Below are positions 10,986-21,690 of a DNA stretch of 64,000 bases, piece by piece. A model generated the notes under the pieces. It saw nothing but the letters and a program-made list of their open reading frames with translations. It did no database searches and was not told the origin of the DNA. The stretch spans positions 6,879,432 to 6,943,431 of the forward strand of contig CM075760.1 in the NCBI GenBank assembly GCA_037974335.1, read 5' to 3'. Each line of letters begins with the position of its first letter. Positions within the stretch are counted from its first letter, which is position 1. The DNA comes from Prionace glauca (Eukaryota > Chordata > Chondrichthyes > Carcharhiniformes > Carcharhinidae). Made by a program: the position numbers and the translations under genes.

Positions 10986-12082
10986 ACTAGAGTTTCAGCA
11001 GGTGGGATGAAGTCGTACATCCCTTCCCACACTCAGAGCAGGTGAATGGTCTGTCCACAGTGTGAATTCATTGGTGTACAGAGAGTTGAGAAGATTGCAC
11101 AAACCCAGTCCCACAGTGAGAGCACCTGAATCAGTGTGAACATGTCGATGTCGCGTCAGTTCCCCAGAACGTTTGTAGCACTTCTCACAGTCTGGGCATT
11201 TAAAAGGTCTCTCGTCAGTGTGAACTCGCTGGTGTGCAGTTAGTTGAGTTGATCGTCTGAACCCAGTCCCACAGTGAGAGCATCTGAAAGGTCTATCTTC
11301 AGTGTGAACACGTTGATGGGATATCAGTTTCTCAGAGGTTTTGTAGCATTTCTCACAGTTTGGACATTTAAAAGGTTTATTTTCTGTGTGGGCTCGCTGG
11401 TGTGTCAGCAGGCTAGATGAGGCAGTGAATCCCTTCCCACATTCAGAGCAGAGAAATGGCTTCTCCCCAGTGTGAACTCGCTGGTGTTTCAGCAAGTCAG
11501 ATGACTGAATGAATCCTTTCCCACACTCGGAGCAGGTGAATGGCCTCTCCCAAGAGTGAACTCGCTGGTGAACAGTGAGGTCAGACGATCGTCTGAACCC
11601 AGTCCCACAGTGAAAGCACTGAACGGTCTCTCGTCTGTGTGAATACGTTGATGGCGCATCAGTTCCCCAGAACTTTTATAACACTTTCCACAATCTGGAC
11701 ACCTGAAAGGTCTCTCGTCAGTGTGAACTCGCTGGTGACTCCGCAACTGGGCTGAAGTAGTTAATCCCTTCCCACACTCGGAGCAGATGAATGGTCTCTC
11801 GCTGGAATGAACTCGCTGGTGTGTGAACAAAGAGGATGACTGAGTGAATCCCTTCCCACATGTGGGGCAGATGAATGGCCTCTCCCCAGTGTGACTGCGC
11901 CAGTGCATTTCCAGCTTGGATGGGGAAATGAATCCCTTCCCACAGTCCCCACATTTCCACAGTTTCTTCTCAGTGTGACTGCAATTGTGTCTCAACAGGT
12001 CAGATGATTGGCTGAAGCCTCGTCCACACACACAACACGTGTACGGTTTCTCTCCACTGTGAAGTGTACTTTCTCCTTCCAT
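10986..12082 (-). pseudogene. C2H2 zinc-finger gene with frameshifts, 11 recognisable fingers
   Basis: The start is ATG at 12082 ([20 protein letters not shown]), just after a plausible splice acceptor (GATATCATCAG). Unlike its plus-strand relatives it keeps the first finger intact ([16 protein letters not shown]). Fingers 1-5 are in frame. One base is missing near 11621, after TDERPF, so normal translation would leave the finger frame. Fingers 6-11 follow in the new frame (for example [15 protein letters not shown] and [17 protein letters not shown]). A loss of about 10 bases near 11131 (between ACTGA and TTCAGG) shifts the frame again, and the last two fingers carry a stop and lost residues. 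The alternating TGERPF/TDERPF linkers and the [11 protein letters not shown] finger match the 4.8-kb gene. Either a pseudogene or, for single-base shifts, sequence error; the 10-base loss argues for decay. Confidence 0.8.
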
Positions 12083-12109
12083 GTTCAAAATCTGATGATA
12101 TCAAAGTTA

Positions 12110-12470
12110 AGATAAATTGAGCCACTCCATCAGCTTCCCAACTGCAAACTCTCCCCTTCTAATACCCTGTGAAATTGACTTAAAATAGGTAAAAAAAAAG
12201 GGAGTGAGAGAGAGCCCACAAAAACACAAAGACAGGTTGTGAAATTGATCTGAATGAATCTGGTAATTTCTGGGGCCGGCACTAAGAAACATTGACCATG
12301 AAAACTGCTGGATTGTCACAAAAACCCAACTGGTTTATATGGGAGGAAAGAGAAAGAGGTGAAGGAGAGGGATTTTTTATATCTACAAGACATACTAAGC
12401 GAGAAGTCAGCAAAGTAAATTTGACCCCGAGCTTCATCAAGTGTGATATTGACACATAAACAGGGAAGTT
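12110..12470. other. intron of the minus-strand ZNF; no other feature
   Basis: AT-rich DNA without a gene or clear repeat. It lies between the finger exon and the old LINE at 12.48 kb. Confidence 0.35.
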
Positions 12471-12479
12471 ATTCTGAAT

Positions 12480-13030
12480 ATTTATAAAACCTCTGGAATA
12501 ATATTGAAGTCCTTGAGAAAATGCAGAGGAGATTTACCAGAATGGTTCCAGCAAAGGTGGTTGAGGGGATTTTTGATTCAGGTACACAAGATTCTGACTG
12601 GTTTCGATCAGATGGATAAAGAAATATGATCGTACAAGGACTAGGAGGACACAGATTTAATGTTTTGGGTAAAAACTTGATTGAACTATTTAAGATCTTG
12701 AAGGGGCTTGACAGGGTGGATGTGGAAAGGGCATTTATTTCTGTGGGAGAATTTTAAACTAGGCACCACAAAGTAAGGGGTCACCTGTTTAAATTAGAGA
12801 TGAAGATTTTTTTTCTCAAAGGATTGTGAGACTTTGGAACATTCTTCTTGCAAAGGTGGTTGAGGCAGAGTCCTTGAATATCTCACAGCAGAGCTAGATA
12901 GATTCTTGATAAACAAGGAAGTGGAAGGTTATCGGGAATAGGCGGGAACGTGAAGTTGAGATTAAAATTAGATCACCACAATCCTACTGAATGGGAGAGC
13001 GGGGCTGAATGCTGCTCCTAATTTTTACGT
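12480..13030 (+). mobile_element. old LINE 3' end
   Basis: It contains AAATGCAGAGGAGATTTACC and a frame-broken version of the CR1 C-terminal tail (ACTTTGGAACATTCTTCTTG). It ends with GCGGGGCTGAATGCTGCTCC. Heavily mutated. Confidence 0.65.
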
Positions 13031-13042
13031 AAACAGTCACTT

Positions 13043-13114
13043 GTTTCTGTGGTGTCGTGGTTATCACATTCGCTTCACACACAAAAGGTCCCTGGTTCGA
13101 AACCGGGCCAAACA
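13043..13114 (+). pseudogene. tRNA-Val(CAC) pseudogene
   Basis: The A box (TGGTGTCGTGGTTATCACA), anticodon loop TTCACAC and B box GGTTCGAAACC are recognisable. The anticodon stem has C-A mismatches and the 3' acceptor strand (CCAAACA) no longer pairs with GTTTCTG. It is isolated, 30 kb from the main tRNA cluster, whose intact Val gene is at 54.3 kb. Confidence 0.75.
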
Positions 13115-13204
13115 GGTTGGATCTTTTTCAATCAACACGTGCAAAGTCTGCATGATTTAAATTAATTGCTCAACATTATCTCAATGTTACATCAAGTCAA
13201 ATGC

Positions 13205-13930
13205 TTCTATACAGTAAATGGCAGAATCTTTAAGCGAATTGATAGGTAGAGGGATCTGGGTGTACAGATACACAGGTCACTGAAAGTGGCAAAGCAGGTG
13301 GAGAAGGTAGTCAAGAAGGCATACGGCATGCTTGCCTTTATCAGCCTGGGCATAGAATTTAAAAATTAGCAAGTCATGTTGCAGCTATATAGAACCTTAG
13401 TTAGGCCACACTTGGAATACAGCGTTCAATTCTGGTCACCCCACTATCAGAAGGATGTGGAGGCTTTGGAGAGAGTACAGAAAAGAGTTACCAGGATGTT
13501 GCCTGGTTTGGAGAGGCATTAACTGTGAGGAGAGGTTGGAGAAACTTGGTTTGTTCTCACTGGAACGACAGAGATTCTGGGCTGATCTGATAGAAGGCTG
13601 CAAGATTATGAGGATAGTCAGAAGCTTTATTCCTGGATGAAGGAGTCAATTACTAAGAGGCATAGGTTTAAGATTTGAGGGGCAAGGTTTAAAGGTGATG
13701 TACAAGACAAGATTTTTGACATAGAGAGTGGGGGCCTGGAACTCGCTGCCGGGGGAGGTAGTGGAAGAGAGAGCATAGTGATTTTTAAGGGGGCATCTTG
13801 ACAAATACATGAATAGGATGGGAATGGAGGGATATGGTCCCCGGAAGAGTGTTTTAGTTCAATCAGGCGGCATGGTCGATGCAGACTTGGAGGGCCTGTT
13901 CCTGTGCTGTAATTTTCTCTGTTCTTTGTT
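13205..13930 (+). mobile_element. CR1-type LINE, 5'-truncated and decayed
   Basis: It encodes broken pieces of the ORF2 C-terminus (DRQRDLGVQIHRSL-like, then MWRLWREYRKELPGCC out of frame). The 3' UTR ends GCTGTAATTTTCTCTGTTCT. The subfamily matches 7.6 kb, in the opposite orientation. Confidence 0.8.
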
Positions 13931-13944
13931 TTGTTTTTTAGTAC

Positions 13945-14178
13945 AGGAGATGTGGGGAAGAATGTTTTTAGACAGTGAGTGCTAATGACCCAAAACCTGC
14001 TGCCTAAGATTGGGGTGGAAATGGACATGATGAGAATTTCAAAAGGAAATTGGATAGGCATTAGAGGAAAATGAAGCTGCAAAGAGCAGGGGAATAGGAC
14101 TGGATTGCTCTAGACAGATGGCATAGACTCAATGGGCCAAATGGCCTCCTCTGTGGTATAATGACTTCCTGTAATCTC
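13945..14178 (+). mobile_element. LINE 3' fragment
   Basis: It begins GTACAGGAGATGTGGGGAAG and ends with ATGGGCCAAATGGCCTCCTC, the '...CTGAATGGCCTCC' 3' end common to CR1-like LINEs and SINEs in this window. Confidence 0.6.
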
Positions 14179-14503
14179 AGCTTGTAATTTAACCCAGGGA
14201 GTTCAAATATCACTCAGGTAAATCTGGACTACATTCGCTCCATGGCCATTCTGTCCCCCCTGAGGTATGTTGCCCAGGACTAAGCATGTTCTTCAGGTGT
14301 GGTCTAACCAGGATTTGTGAATCTCAGGGCTTTTCCAGTCACAGTAAGACCTGAACTCTTCTCTCTGACAGAATCAACAAACCTGTAACATTCCTCATTC
14401 AGATTCTGCTGACATTCAGGTCCTGTTGTGTTGAATGACTCAATCAGATCACAATGTGATGTTTGATTTGTGTTTCCCGTCTGTCAATTCTCCACTTCCA
14501 GCA

Positions 14504-14553
14504 CTGTAAATTTAAAGAAACCATCACTGTCAGTCCAGGATAGAAATTCACAA
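14504..14553 (-). promoter_or_regulatory. conserved ZNF-family intron end, minus strand
   Basis: The minus strand reads AATTTCTATCCTGGACTGAC, then a T-rich run ending TTTACAG at 14504. It lies between the promoter at 15.8-16.2 kb and the minus-strand ZNF at 12.1 kb, in the order expected for that gene. Confidence 0.6.
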
Positions 14554-14569
14554 CATTCTCTCCTCTATA

Positions 14570-14845
14570 ATCGCCAACTGTGATTCAATGAGTTCCTGGA
14601 CATCTTCTCACATCTTTTATATTGCCCCCATCTAATCAGTCAACACATCAATCCCACACTGCTTTCCAAGGCCAACTGAAAAGCAAAAAGACTCATCACT
14701 TTACAGGATAATGACTGACGGTCAACCAAACAACCTTCATCTGTTGTCAATATTTTAATAGCAGGTGAAACAAAATGTTCAAAGAAAAATTACAAAAAAG
14801 TATATTTTTTAATGTCCGAACAATTTTCCAGAGAACCAGATTTGA
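14570..14845. other. no recognised feature
   Basis: AT-rich DNA, presumably intronic to the minus-strand ZNF. Confidence 0.3.
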
Positions 14846-14847
14846 AT

Positions 14848-15012
14848 CCCACAGTCCAAAGATGTGTCGGTTAGTTGGATTAGCTAAGCTAAATGCACAG
14901 GGTTACAGGGATAGGGCTGGGTGGTGGGCCTAGGTAAGCTGCTTTGTTGGGGAGTCAGCACATAACTGATGGGCCAAATGTCTTCCTTCTGCTCTGTAGG
15001 GATTCCATGATG
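14848..15012 (+). mobile_element. SINE 3' half
   Basis: It contains ATCCCACAGTCCAAAGATGT in the body and TCTGTAGGGATTCCATGATG in the tail. The tRNA head is missing. Confidence 0.7.
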
Positions 15013-15404
15013 CTATGGTTTGGGAGATAGTGAATTTTGAATTTAATTAAAATCTGGAATAAAAAGTCTACTGATAACCATGAAACTATTGTTGATTGTT
15101 GCAAAAACACATCAGGTTCACTAATGTCCTTCAGGGAGGGAAATCTGCTGTCCTTACTAGTCTGGCCTATGTGTGACTCCAGATTTCCAGCAGTGTGGTT
15201 GACTCTTAAAATGTCCTTTGAAATATACTCAGTTCAAGAGTAAATAGGAATGGACGATGAATGCTGGTCCAGCCAGTGATACCCACATTGTGTGAATGAA
15301 TTAGGAGAAATATTTGCCTTCCTTACCCAGTCTGGTCTAAATATATCTCCACAGCAATGTGGTTGACTCTAAAAATGTCCTTTGCGATGGCCTAGCAAAC
15401 CACT

Positions 15405-15728
15405 GGGTCCAAGGACAATTAGACTCATCTTTCTATGCAATTAGATGTACATTAACAGTGCAATGAAGTTACTGTACAAATCCCCTTGTCGCCACACTCC
15501 GGCACCCGTTCGGGTACACAAAGGAAGAATTTAGCAGGGCCAATGCACCTAATCCGCACATCTTTGAACTGTGGGAGGAAACCAGAGGAAACCCACGCAG
15601 ACAAAGGGAGAATATGTAAACTCCACACAGACAGTGACCCAGGCCGGGAATCGAACCCAGGTCTCTGATGTAGTTAGCACGGTGGCACAGTAGTTAGCAG
15701 TGCTAACTACTGTGCCACCGTGCCGCAA
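15405..15728 (-). mobile_element. tRNA-derived SINE with a palindromic head
   Basis: The minus-strand SINE has a body, a B box (GGGTTCGATTCCCGGCC) and a tail variant (GTAACTTCATTGCACTGTTA). The tRNA head is followed by its own inverted copy: 15677-15699 and 15701-15723 are perfect 23-bp complements around one base, built from GGCACGGTGGCACAG-type head sequence. Confidence 0.8.
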
Positions 15729-15839
15729 GGACAATTAGGGATGGACAATAAATGCTGGCCCAGCCAGCGACTCCCACATCCCATGGACAAATAAAAAATT
15801 CCTGGAGACTCCAGTCCAATCCGGGAGAGTTGGTAACCA

Positions 15840-16220
15840 GTCCAGGCTCACAGCGCATGCGCCCTGTTGTACACTGTTCCTATAAAGATGGCGGCCGGTA
15901 ACCCGGGCCTGGAGCCGCTCAGCTCCGACTCTATTCGGTGCCGATTGAAACGGTACCGGGAACATATTATCTGGATTGAGGCATCCACAAGGTGTTTTAT
16001 GAAGCCACCCAGCCGCTCTGCTGCTTCTATCCCTCCCCGGTCACCCAGCGGCTCCATTACTGAACCTCACTCCATTGTTTCTCTCCGGCTCCTCGCAGCT
16101 CCAGACACAGCCCGGAATGCGCATGCTCCGGTCAGTGTCAGGCACTGCGCATGTCCCAGTCAGAGCCAGGTATCGCGCATGTGCAACAATTGCAGTAATG
16201 TGGATAGGACACATTTTCAC
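15840..16220. promoter_or_regulatory. CpG-rich promoter with YY1- and NRF1-like sites
   Basis: AAAGATGGCGGCC (YY1-like) lies near 15889, and NRF1-like GCGCATGCGC/GCGCATG sites near 15852, 16116, 16145 and 16171. Base composition is much richer in G+C than the flanks. Its position upstream of the conserved intron end at 14.5 kb suggests it drives the minus-strand ZNF; plus-strand transcription is also possible. The reading frame across it resembles no known protein. Confidence 0.55.
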
Positions 16221-16229
16221 CCGCAGAGA

Positions 16230-16900
16230 ATGTTGGGTAATCACCTCGCCATTCAAACCCACGTTTTTCAATAGAAAGTACGATTTGCAATCTGATTATG
16301 ATTGATACCATTGGGTCAAGGGTCAAGTGTGTTAAATCAATTCATATAGCAATTAAGCAGCAAAGGCCTTCCACCAGAGTGCTGGCCTGGGTGTGACTGA
16401 CAACACAACAAACACCTACAGTTAGATGTGAACTTGTTGAGATGAACAAGTGATTTGTGTACTCCTAGATAGAACAGTTAAATTGCCCTCGCCAATAAGA
16501 ATGCTGAAATTGGATCAAATGCTTTGAGCTTTTAAAGTTGGTGTTAACCACTCAGCAAATCCCTTTGCAAATGTTAAGTGTTTGCGTGGTCTTCCTCTGG
16601 TGTAATTGTGCTCTCTGTCAGTAATTGGAAAGACAGTGTGAATCCATTTTCACATTCAGCTCGGAAATAATCTCTACCCCAGCATTCCCCCTTTCCCTGG
16701 ATGGGGTAACTATACTGTGTAGTAATGCAGTGCTATTAATACAGTCAGTAAAAGATTATCTGTTGTTGAGCGTTCAAATATCTGGTGTCTGAAATCACAA
16801 GATTCAATATTTAGAGTCAACAAGATGAACAAGGAAACATACCAGGGCCCAATACTCCAGCTAGATATTCACAGAAGAAAGTCATCGAGTGGACAGAACA
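16230..16900. other. no recognised feature
   Basis: AT-rich DNA without repeats or genes that I can name. Confidence 0.3.
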
Positions 16901-16904
16901 GAGG

Positions 16905-17450
16905 AAGATCCCAATTCAGTTAGGCCACACATGGAATATAGTATTCAATTCTGGTTACCACACTACCAGAAGGATGTGGAGGCTTTGGAGAGGATATACA
17001 AAAGATTTATCAGGATGTTGCCTGGTATGGAGGACATTTGCTATGAGGAGAGATTGGAGAAACTTTGTTCTCACTGGAGTGACTGAGATTGAGGGGAGAC
17101 CTGATAGAGGTCTACAACATTATGAGAGGCATGGACGGAATGGACAGTTAGAAGCTTTTTCTCAGAGTGAAAGATTCAATTACGAGGGAACAAGGTTAGA
17201 AAGAGATGTATGATGCAGATTTTTTACACAAAAAGTGGTGGGTGCCTAGAACTCGTTGTCAGGGGTGGTAGTGGAAGCAGATACGGTAGTGACTTTAAAG
17301 GGTGTCTTGACAAGTACATGAATTAGATGTGAATAGAGGGATATGGTCCCCAGAAAGGTAGGGAGTTTTATTTAAGTTGGGCAGCATGGTCGGTGCAGGT
17401 TTGGAGAGCAATAGGGCCTGTCCCTGTGCTGTTATTTTCTTTGTTGTTTA
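16905..17450 (+). mobile_element. CR1-type LINE 3' end
   Basis: It encodes VRPHMEYSIQFWLPHYQKDV and ALERIYKRFIRMLPGMEDI, the ORF2 C-terminal signature, then breaks. The 3' end is CCTGTGCTGTTATTTTCTTT. Confidence 0.8.
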
Positions 17451-17689
17451 TAAGAAACCCTCCAATCATTTGTGAATATCTTTCAAATGCTGATGGGTTG
17501 CAAGTCCCAGTTTCCATTATACTGAATCAATGGAAGGTGAGAGAGCAGTTATCTTGGAACTATTAAATACAGCAGCTAGTTCACAGCTAGAGTACTCAGC
17601 ACCGTTCTAGTTAGGGAGTGGTTAGCCAGAGAGTGTGGCTCAGAAGGTCCCAGTTCCTTAACAGAGATTTCAAGAACTAAGGGTCAGAG

Positions 17690-17955
17690 AGGTAAAGCAA
17701 TTGGCAGAAGGATCAGAGAAGTGTGGAGATGTTTTCACCCAGAGTGTGGTGGGGTATCAAACTCACTCTCTGAAAGGGTAGTGGAGACAAATGTTCACAT
17801 GCAGGAGATAGTCATTATATGGACTTGACAGGCTGTGTCCTCTAGGACCATCAACCTATACCTGGAAGGTGGTACTGGACTGGATAGCTCATTTTCATCT
17901 GTTATAAACATGATGGACTAAATGCCATCCTGTAGTGTAAATTTCTTAGATTCTG
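17690..17955 (+). mobile_element. old LINE 3' fragment
   Basis: It contains AGTGTGGAGATGTTTTCACC and a degraded tail (CTGTAGTGTAAATTTCTTAG). Low similarity; orientation from the 3' tail. Confidence 0.5.
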
Positions 17956-18179
17956 TGATGACAAGTGATCCTCATGATTTTACCCAAGCCAGATCTCAGC
18001 GCACTCATTTACTCCAAGTATTGATGTGATGGTTTGGTAGCTGCTGTGTTAGTTATTTAAATTTTATACGTTGGTGCTTTGGCTTCAGTCGTAATTGAAT
18101 CACAAAACATGATTATGTTTATGCAAGAGCAGACTTCAATGGTGGCTATTTTACCCAGCATTCACAGGGAATCAGAACA

Positions 18180-18535
18180 TGATCCAGCCTCTCAACAGAC
18201 TTTGCACATGCGTACTGTCGATCTAAAGTGCATGCGCAGTGGGTGTTGCTGCTGTAGTCGCAGCAAGGTGGTTTTATCGGCTCCGGGTTTCCAGGGAAAC
18301 GGCTTATTCTGGAGGGTAAAGGAGGCGGCGGCGGGATGGGGAGGCTTCATAAGCACCCAGTGGAGACAGGAAACCCCGAATAATAAGTGCTCGGTGTCGC
18401 GTTCGTACCATTCGGGGTCGCGACCTCAGATGCCTGAGTTGGAGGCCCCGAGTTAACGGCCGCCATCTTTACGGGGGCGATGGGTAGCAGTGCGCATGCG
18501 CGGTGCTCCCTGCCAGCAGGAGGAGAGAATGTTGT
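18180..18535 (+). promoter_or_regulatory. CpG-rich promoter of the 20.2-kb ZNF gene
   Basis: A perfect NRF1-type TGCGCATGCGCG lies at 18491-18502, a GCATGCGCAGTG near 18230 and GCCGCCATCTTT (YY1-like) near 18460. It is immediately followed by the conserved ZNF intron-end block. It is GC-rich (ggaggcggcggcggg) against AT-rich flanks. Confidence 0.6.
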
Positions 18536-18686
18536 GAATTTCTATCCTGGACTGACAGTAATGGACTTTGGAAACTCCTTTTACAGGGAGATAGAGGGGA
18601 GGATTTACACACAGAAAACTCAACCCAAGAGAAACGTTTCTCGCTTAATTTCTATGCTTGACTGACGGTGATGATTTTTTTTACAG
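18536..18686 (+). promoter_or_regulatory. two tandem ZNF-family intron-end blocks
   Basis: TTTCTATCCTGGACTGACAG...TTTTACAG ends at 18586, and a second copy (TTTCTATGCTTGACTGACGG...TTTACAG) ends at 18686. A third lies at 19876-19926. Two or three alternative 3' splice sites could precede the finger exon. Confidence 0.55.
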
Positions 18687-18837
18687 CAAATTTGACCACA
18701 AAATTTGAAGGGAAACTCAAACCAGACATCAGATCAAAACGCGACAGAGTCCACTCCATTCATTAGAACCTGAATGTAAGTGTGTCTGTAGAAAACCATC
18801 CAAACACTGGTGTGGCTGGAAATAGGAAACAATAATG

Positions 18838-19040
18838 TCATGGAAGGATTTGCAAAAAAGGGATGCAATTTGCAAAAAAGGGATCCAAAACTTCACCACA
18901 TCCTTGAGTGAAGAAATCCTTCCTCATCTGAGCTTTCTCTCCATTTTCCAGCCTGTTCCAATAAGTCTTGACTCCCTTGTCATTCAAAAACTGTCTAACT
19001 GATCCTTGAATATATTCAATGCCTCCACTGGTCCCCATGG
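18838..19040 (-). mobile_element. old LINE 3' fragment
   Basis: The minus strand carries a degraded version of the CR1 C-terminal tail (ACTCAAGGATGTGGTGAAGT). A small duplication of TTTGCAAAAAAGGGAT lies at 18846-18883. Confidence 0.5.
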
Positions 19041-19239
19041 AAGAGGAAGCCAGATACTAACAATTCTCTGAGGAAAGAGATTTGTCCAAATATATAATCT
19101 AGCTCCAGTCCAATGTTACACAATCAGATAAGTGCATTTTATTACAGAGCCATAAATAATATATCTAATCTCTACCATATAACAATATCAGACACGTCGC
19201 TGTCCTATATTTGTATACTGTCCCCTTTAATATATTTCA

Positions 19240-19388
19240 GAAATGAGATGGGCACATTAAGGAAATAAACTTGCAGGGGAAAGGGAATATAGAAGGGGAA
19301 TGGGACTGACTGGATTGTTTGACAGAAGTCGGCATGGACTTGAGTTACTGAATGGATTCCTTCTGTGCTGTAATGACTCGATGAGTGG
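19240..19388 (+). mobile_element. LINE or SINE 3' fragment
   Basis: It ends with CTTCTGTGCTGTAATGACTC, a CR1-like 3' end. Only the tail is left. Confidence 0.45.
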
Positions 19389-19875
19389 AAACATATAACA
19401 GAGCGACAGTGTTTCCTATTGGCTGATTCAGGCAGAGCTCTATTGTGGTATCACAATGCAGAAGTTATCCAATGAGCTTCAGAGTGAAACTTCCTCCTCT
19501 GTGCGACATCTGGGAGGAAATCAATGTTTCCCCCTTTCCATTTCTTTCCTCATTCTGGGGGAAATTGGGGACTTGCAGCAACTGAAGGCAAAGAAGTGAG
19601 TCCAGTCTGTCCATTCCACTCATTTTTAGTCCAGTCATATGGGCATAGATCTGTCTGGCAGCCTGCATGGAGATTTTCAGCTATGTGTCTCCAGGACAGG
19701 AAACAATGAGCATGCATCTGTCAATCAGCCTCAATCAGCACCTTCAGGAAAATTGGGAGGGTGAATATTAGATACAGCAGAGTAAGAATGGAGGGAGTTT
19801 GTGGGATGGAGATTTACAGCTTTTGGAAAATGAGAGAGGAAAGAATGTTCCATAGAAACTAGAATTGTCTGTTCT

Positions 19876-19926
19876 GGATTTCTATCCTGTATTGACACTG
19901 ATGACTTGTGTCAATTTGTTTTACAG
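19876..19926 (+). promoter_or_regulatory. ZNF-family intron end nearest the fingers
   Basis: ATTTCTATCCTGTATTGACA, then a T-rich run ending TTTTACAG at 19926. It is the acceptor nearest to the finger exon of the 20.2-kb gene. Confidence 0.6.
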
Positions 19927-20199
19927 GAATCACAGGCTGAAATCTCAAACATGAGGTTTAGATCTGGCAGAGTCATATTCGGGACCTGAATATCATCAGC
20001 CATTGAGTCTGGAAGGAGATTTGAAAAGATTTCAAACATCAGTGTGACTGGAAAAGCATCACACACTGCCAAATTCAAGTGAGTGTGTTCCAGTGCACTA
20101 ACCTGTTACACAACCTGAATAAATATCACACCATTCACAGCGTGTGGACGAGGCTTCAACTGATTAAACACCCGAGGGAGAGGCAAGGACACCTGCACC

Positions 20200-20892
20200 A
20201 TGGAGAAACCATGGAAATGTGCGGACTGTGGAAAGAGATACAGATACCCATCTCTGCTGGATGCTCATCAGCGTAGCCACAATGGAGAGGGACCGTTCAT
20301 CTGCTCTCAATGTGGGGAGGGATTCATTCGGTTCCGCCACCTGCAGTCACACCAGCGACTTCACACTGGAGAGAAACCTTTCACCTGCTCTCAGTGTGGG
20401 AAGGGATTCACTCAGTCATCCAACCTGCTGACACATCTGCGAGTTCACACTGGGGAGAGACCATTCACCTGCTCTCAGTGTGGGAAGGGATTCAACCAGT
20501 TATCCATTCTGCAGACACACCAGCGAATTCACACTGGGGAGAGGCCGTTCACCTGCTCTCAGTGTGGGGAGGGATTCAATCAGTCATCCAACCTGCGGAC
20601 ACACCAGCGAGTTCACACTGGGGAGAGACCATTCACCTGCTCACAGTGTGGGAAGGGATTCACTGACTCATCCAGACTGCGGAGACACCAGCGAGTTCAC
20701 ACTGGGGAGAAGCCATTCACCTGCTCTCAGTGTGGGAAGGAATTCAACCAGTTATCCAATCTGCGGACACACCAGCGAATTCACACTGGGGAGAGGCCGT
20801 TCACCTGCTCTCAGTGTGGGAAGGGATTCACTGTGTTATCGACTTTACAGAAACACAAGCGAGTTCACACTGGGGAGAGGCCATTATCCTGA
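20200..20892 (+). CDS. C2H2 zinc-finger protein, eight fingers, truncated by a stop
   Basis: The product is a predicted nuclear DNA-binding protein of 230 residues starting [12 protein letters not shown] at an ATG in good context (caccATGG). An in-frame TGA at 20161-20163 blocks upstream extension through a lost first finger. Eight fingers keep C2H2 spacing. Helix residues at -1/2/3/6 include R/R/H/S in finger 2, Q/S/N/T in fingers 3, 5 and 7, D/S/R/R in finger 6 and V/S/T/K in finger 8. Linkers are TGERPF/TGEKPF. The frame ends at TGA 20890-20892, where the family has TGC, the first Cys of finger 9. Three more fingers follow in the same frame with lost cysteines. No KRAB, SCAN or BTB domain is visible. 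It may be expressed from the 18.2-kb promoter. Whether truncation preserves function is unknown. Confidence 0.75.
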   Translation: MEKPWKCADCGKRYRYPSLLDAHQRSHNGEGPFICSQCGEGFIRFRHLQSHQRLHTGEKPFTCSQCGKGFTQSSNLLTHLRVHTGERPFTCSQCGKGFNQLSILQTHQRIHTGERPFTCSQCGEGFNQSSNLRTHQRVHTGERPFTCSQCGKGFTDSSRLRRHQRVHTGEKPFTCSQCGKEFNQLSNLRTHQRIHTGERPFTCSQCGKGFTVLSTLQKHKRVHTGERPLS

Positions 20893-21126
20893 TCTCAGTA
20901 TGGGAAGGGATTCACTCGACTATCCCACTTGCTGAGACATCAGCGTGGTCACACTGGGGAGAAACCATTCAGCTGCTCTGCACGTGGGAAAGGATTCAGT
21001 GATTCAACCAGCCTGTGGAGACACCAGTGTGTTCACACTGGGGAGAAACCATTCACCAGCTCAGTGTATAAGAAAGGGTTCAGAATTTCATCCCAGCTGC
21101 TGAGACACCAACAAGTTCACGAGTGA
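20893..21126 (+). pseudogene. decayed C-terminal fingers of the 20.2-kb ZNF gene
   Basis: It is in frame with the upstream gene beyond its stop. The remains read SQYGKGFTRLSHLLRHQ, CSARGKGFSDSTSLWRHQ and SSVYKKGFRISSQLLRHQ, ending VHE-TGA. Each has lost one or both zinc-binding cysteines (to Tyr, Arg or Ser), while no in-frame stop interrupts the block. This is consistent with loss of constraint after the upstream stop arose. Confidence 0.75.
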
Positions 21127-21394
21127 TATTCAGGGTTGGATTCTGCTGTTACTGTTTCAGCTCTCAGTTACATCCAGGACTGCATTTTGTTCATTCTCAC
21201 AGCAGGTCAATGGGGAGGGTTTCTTTCTGCTGGACTGGCTGGTCTCATGACCTTGCCTCCAGTGGGCTGATGCTCTTTGAACTTTGTTGCGATTGCCTGG
21301 TTTCAGATTTAACAAGAATCACAGAGTGACAGGGTGTTAGGAAGTTCAGAGATATTTAGTCAGTATTTCTGTTTGAAACCCCCCCAGATGCCGA

Positions 21395-21690
21395 TCCAAT
21401 TTCTTTTGTAATTGATTGTTTCCACTTCGTCCACCCTCGTAGGGAGCAGGTTCCAAGTCAATACCATTCGCTGCAGTAAAATATCCTTCCTCACATTCCT
21501 TCCCCTGCATCTCTGACTCAAAACCTTAAATCTGTGTCCACCCTCGTCCTTGTCCCATCAGCGAATGGGAACAATTTTTCTTTGTCCACCTTATCTAAAT
21601 CTGTCAGAATCTTGTCCACCTCTGTCAAATCTCCCCTCAACCCTTTGCTCCAAGGGGAACAACCCCAGCCTGACATTGACAATAAAGAAC
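21395..21690 (-). mobile_element. LINE 3' end, decayed
   Basis: The plus strand carries the complement of a CR1-like C-terminal tail and 3' UTR: GTAGGGAGCAGGTTCCAAGT, then TCCCCTCAACCCTTTGCTCC. Minus orientation is inferred from other copies. Confidence 0.6.

Noticed and set aside
15867-16274. A 135-codon frame starting near a YY1-like site
   Set aside because: CpG-rich promoter DNA; the frame contains no recognisable domain and no splice donor I can support.
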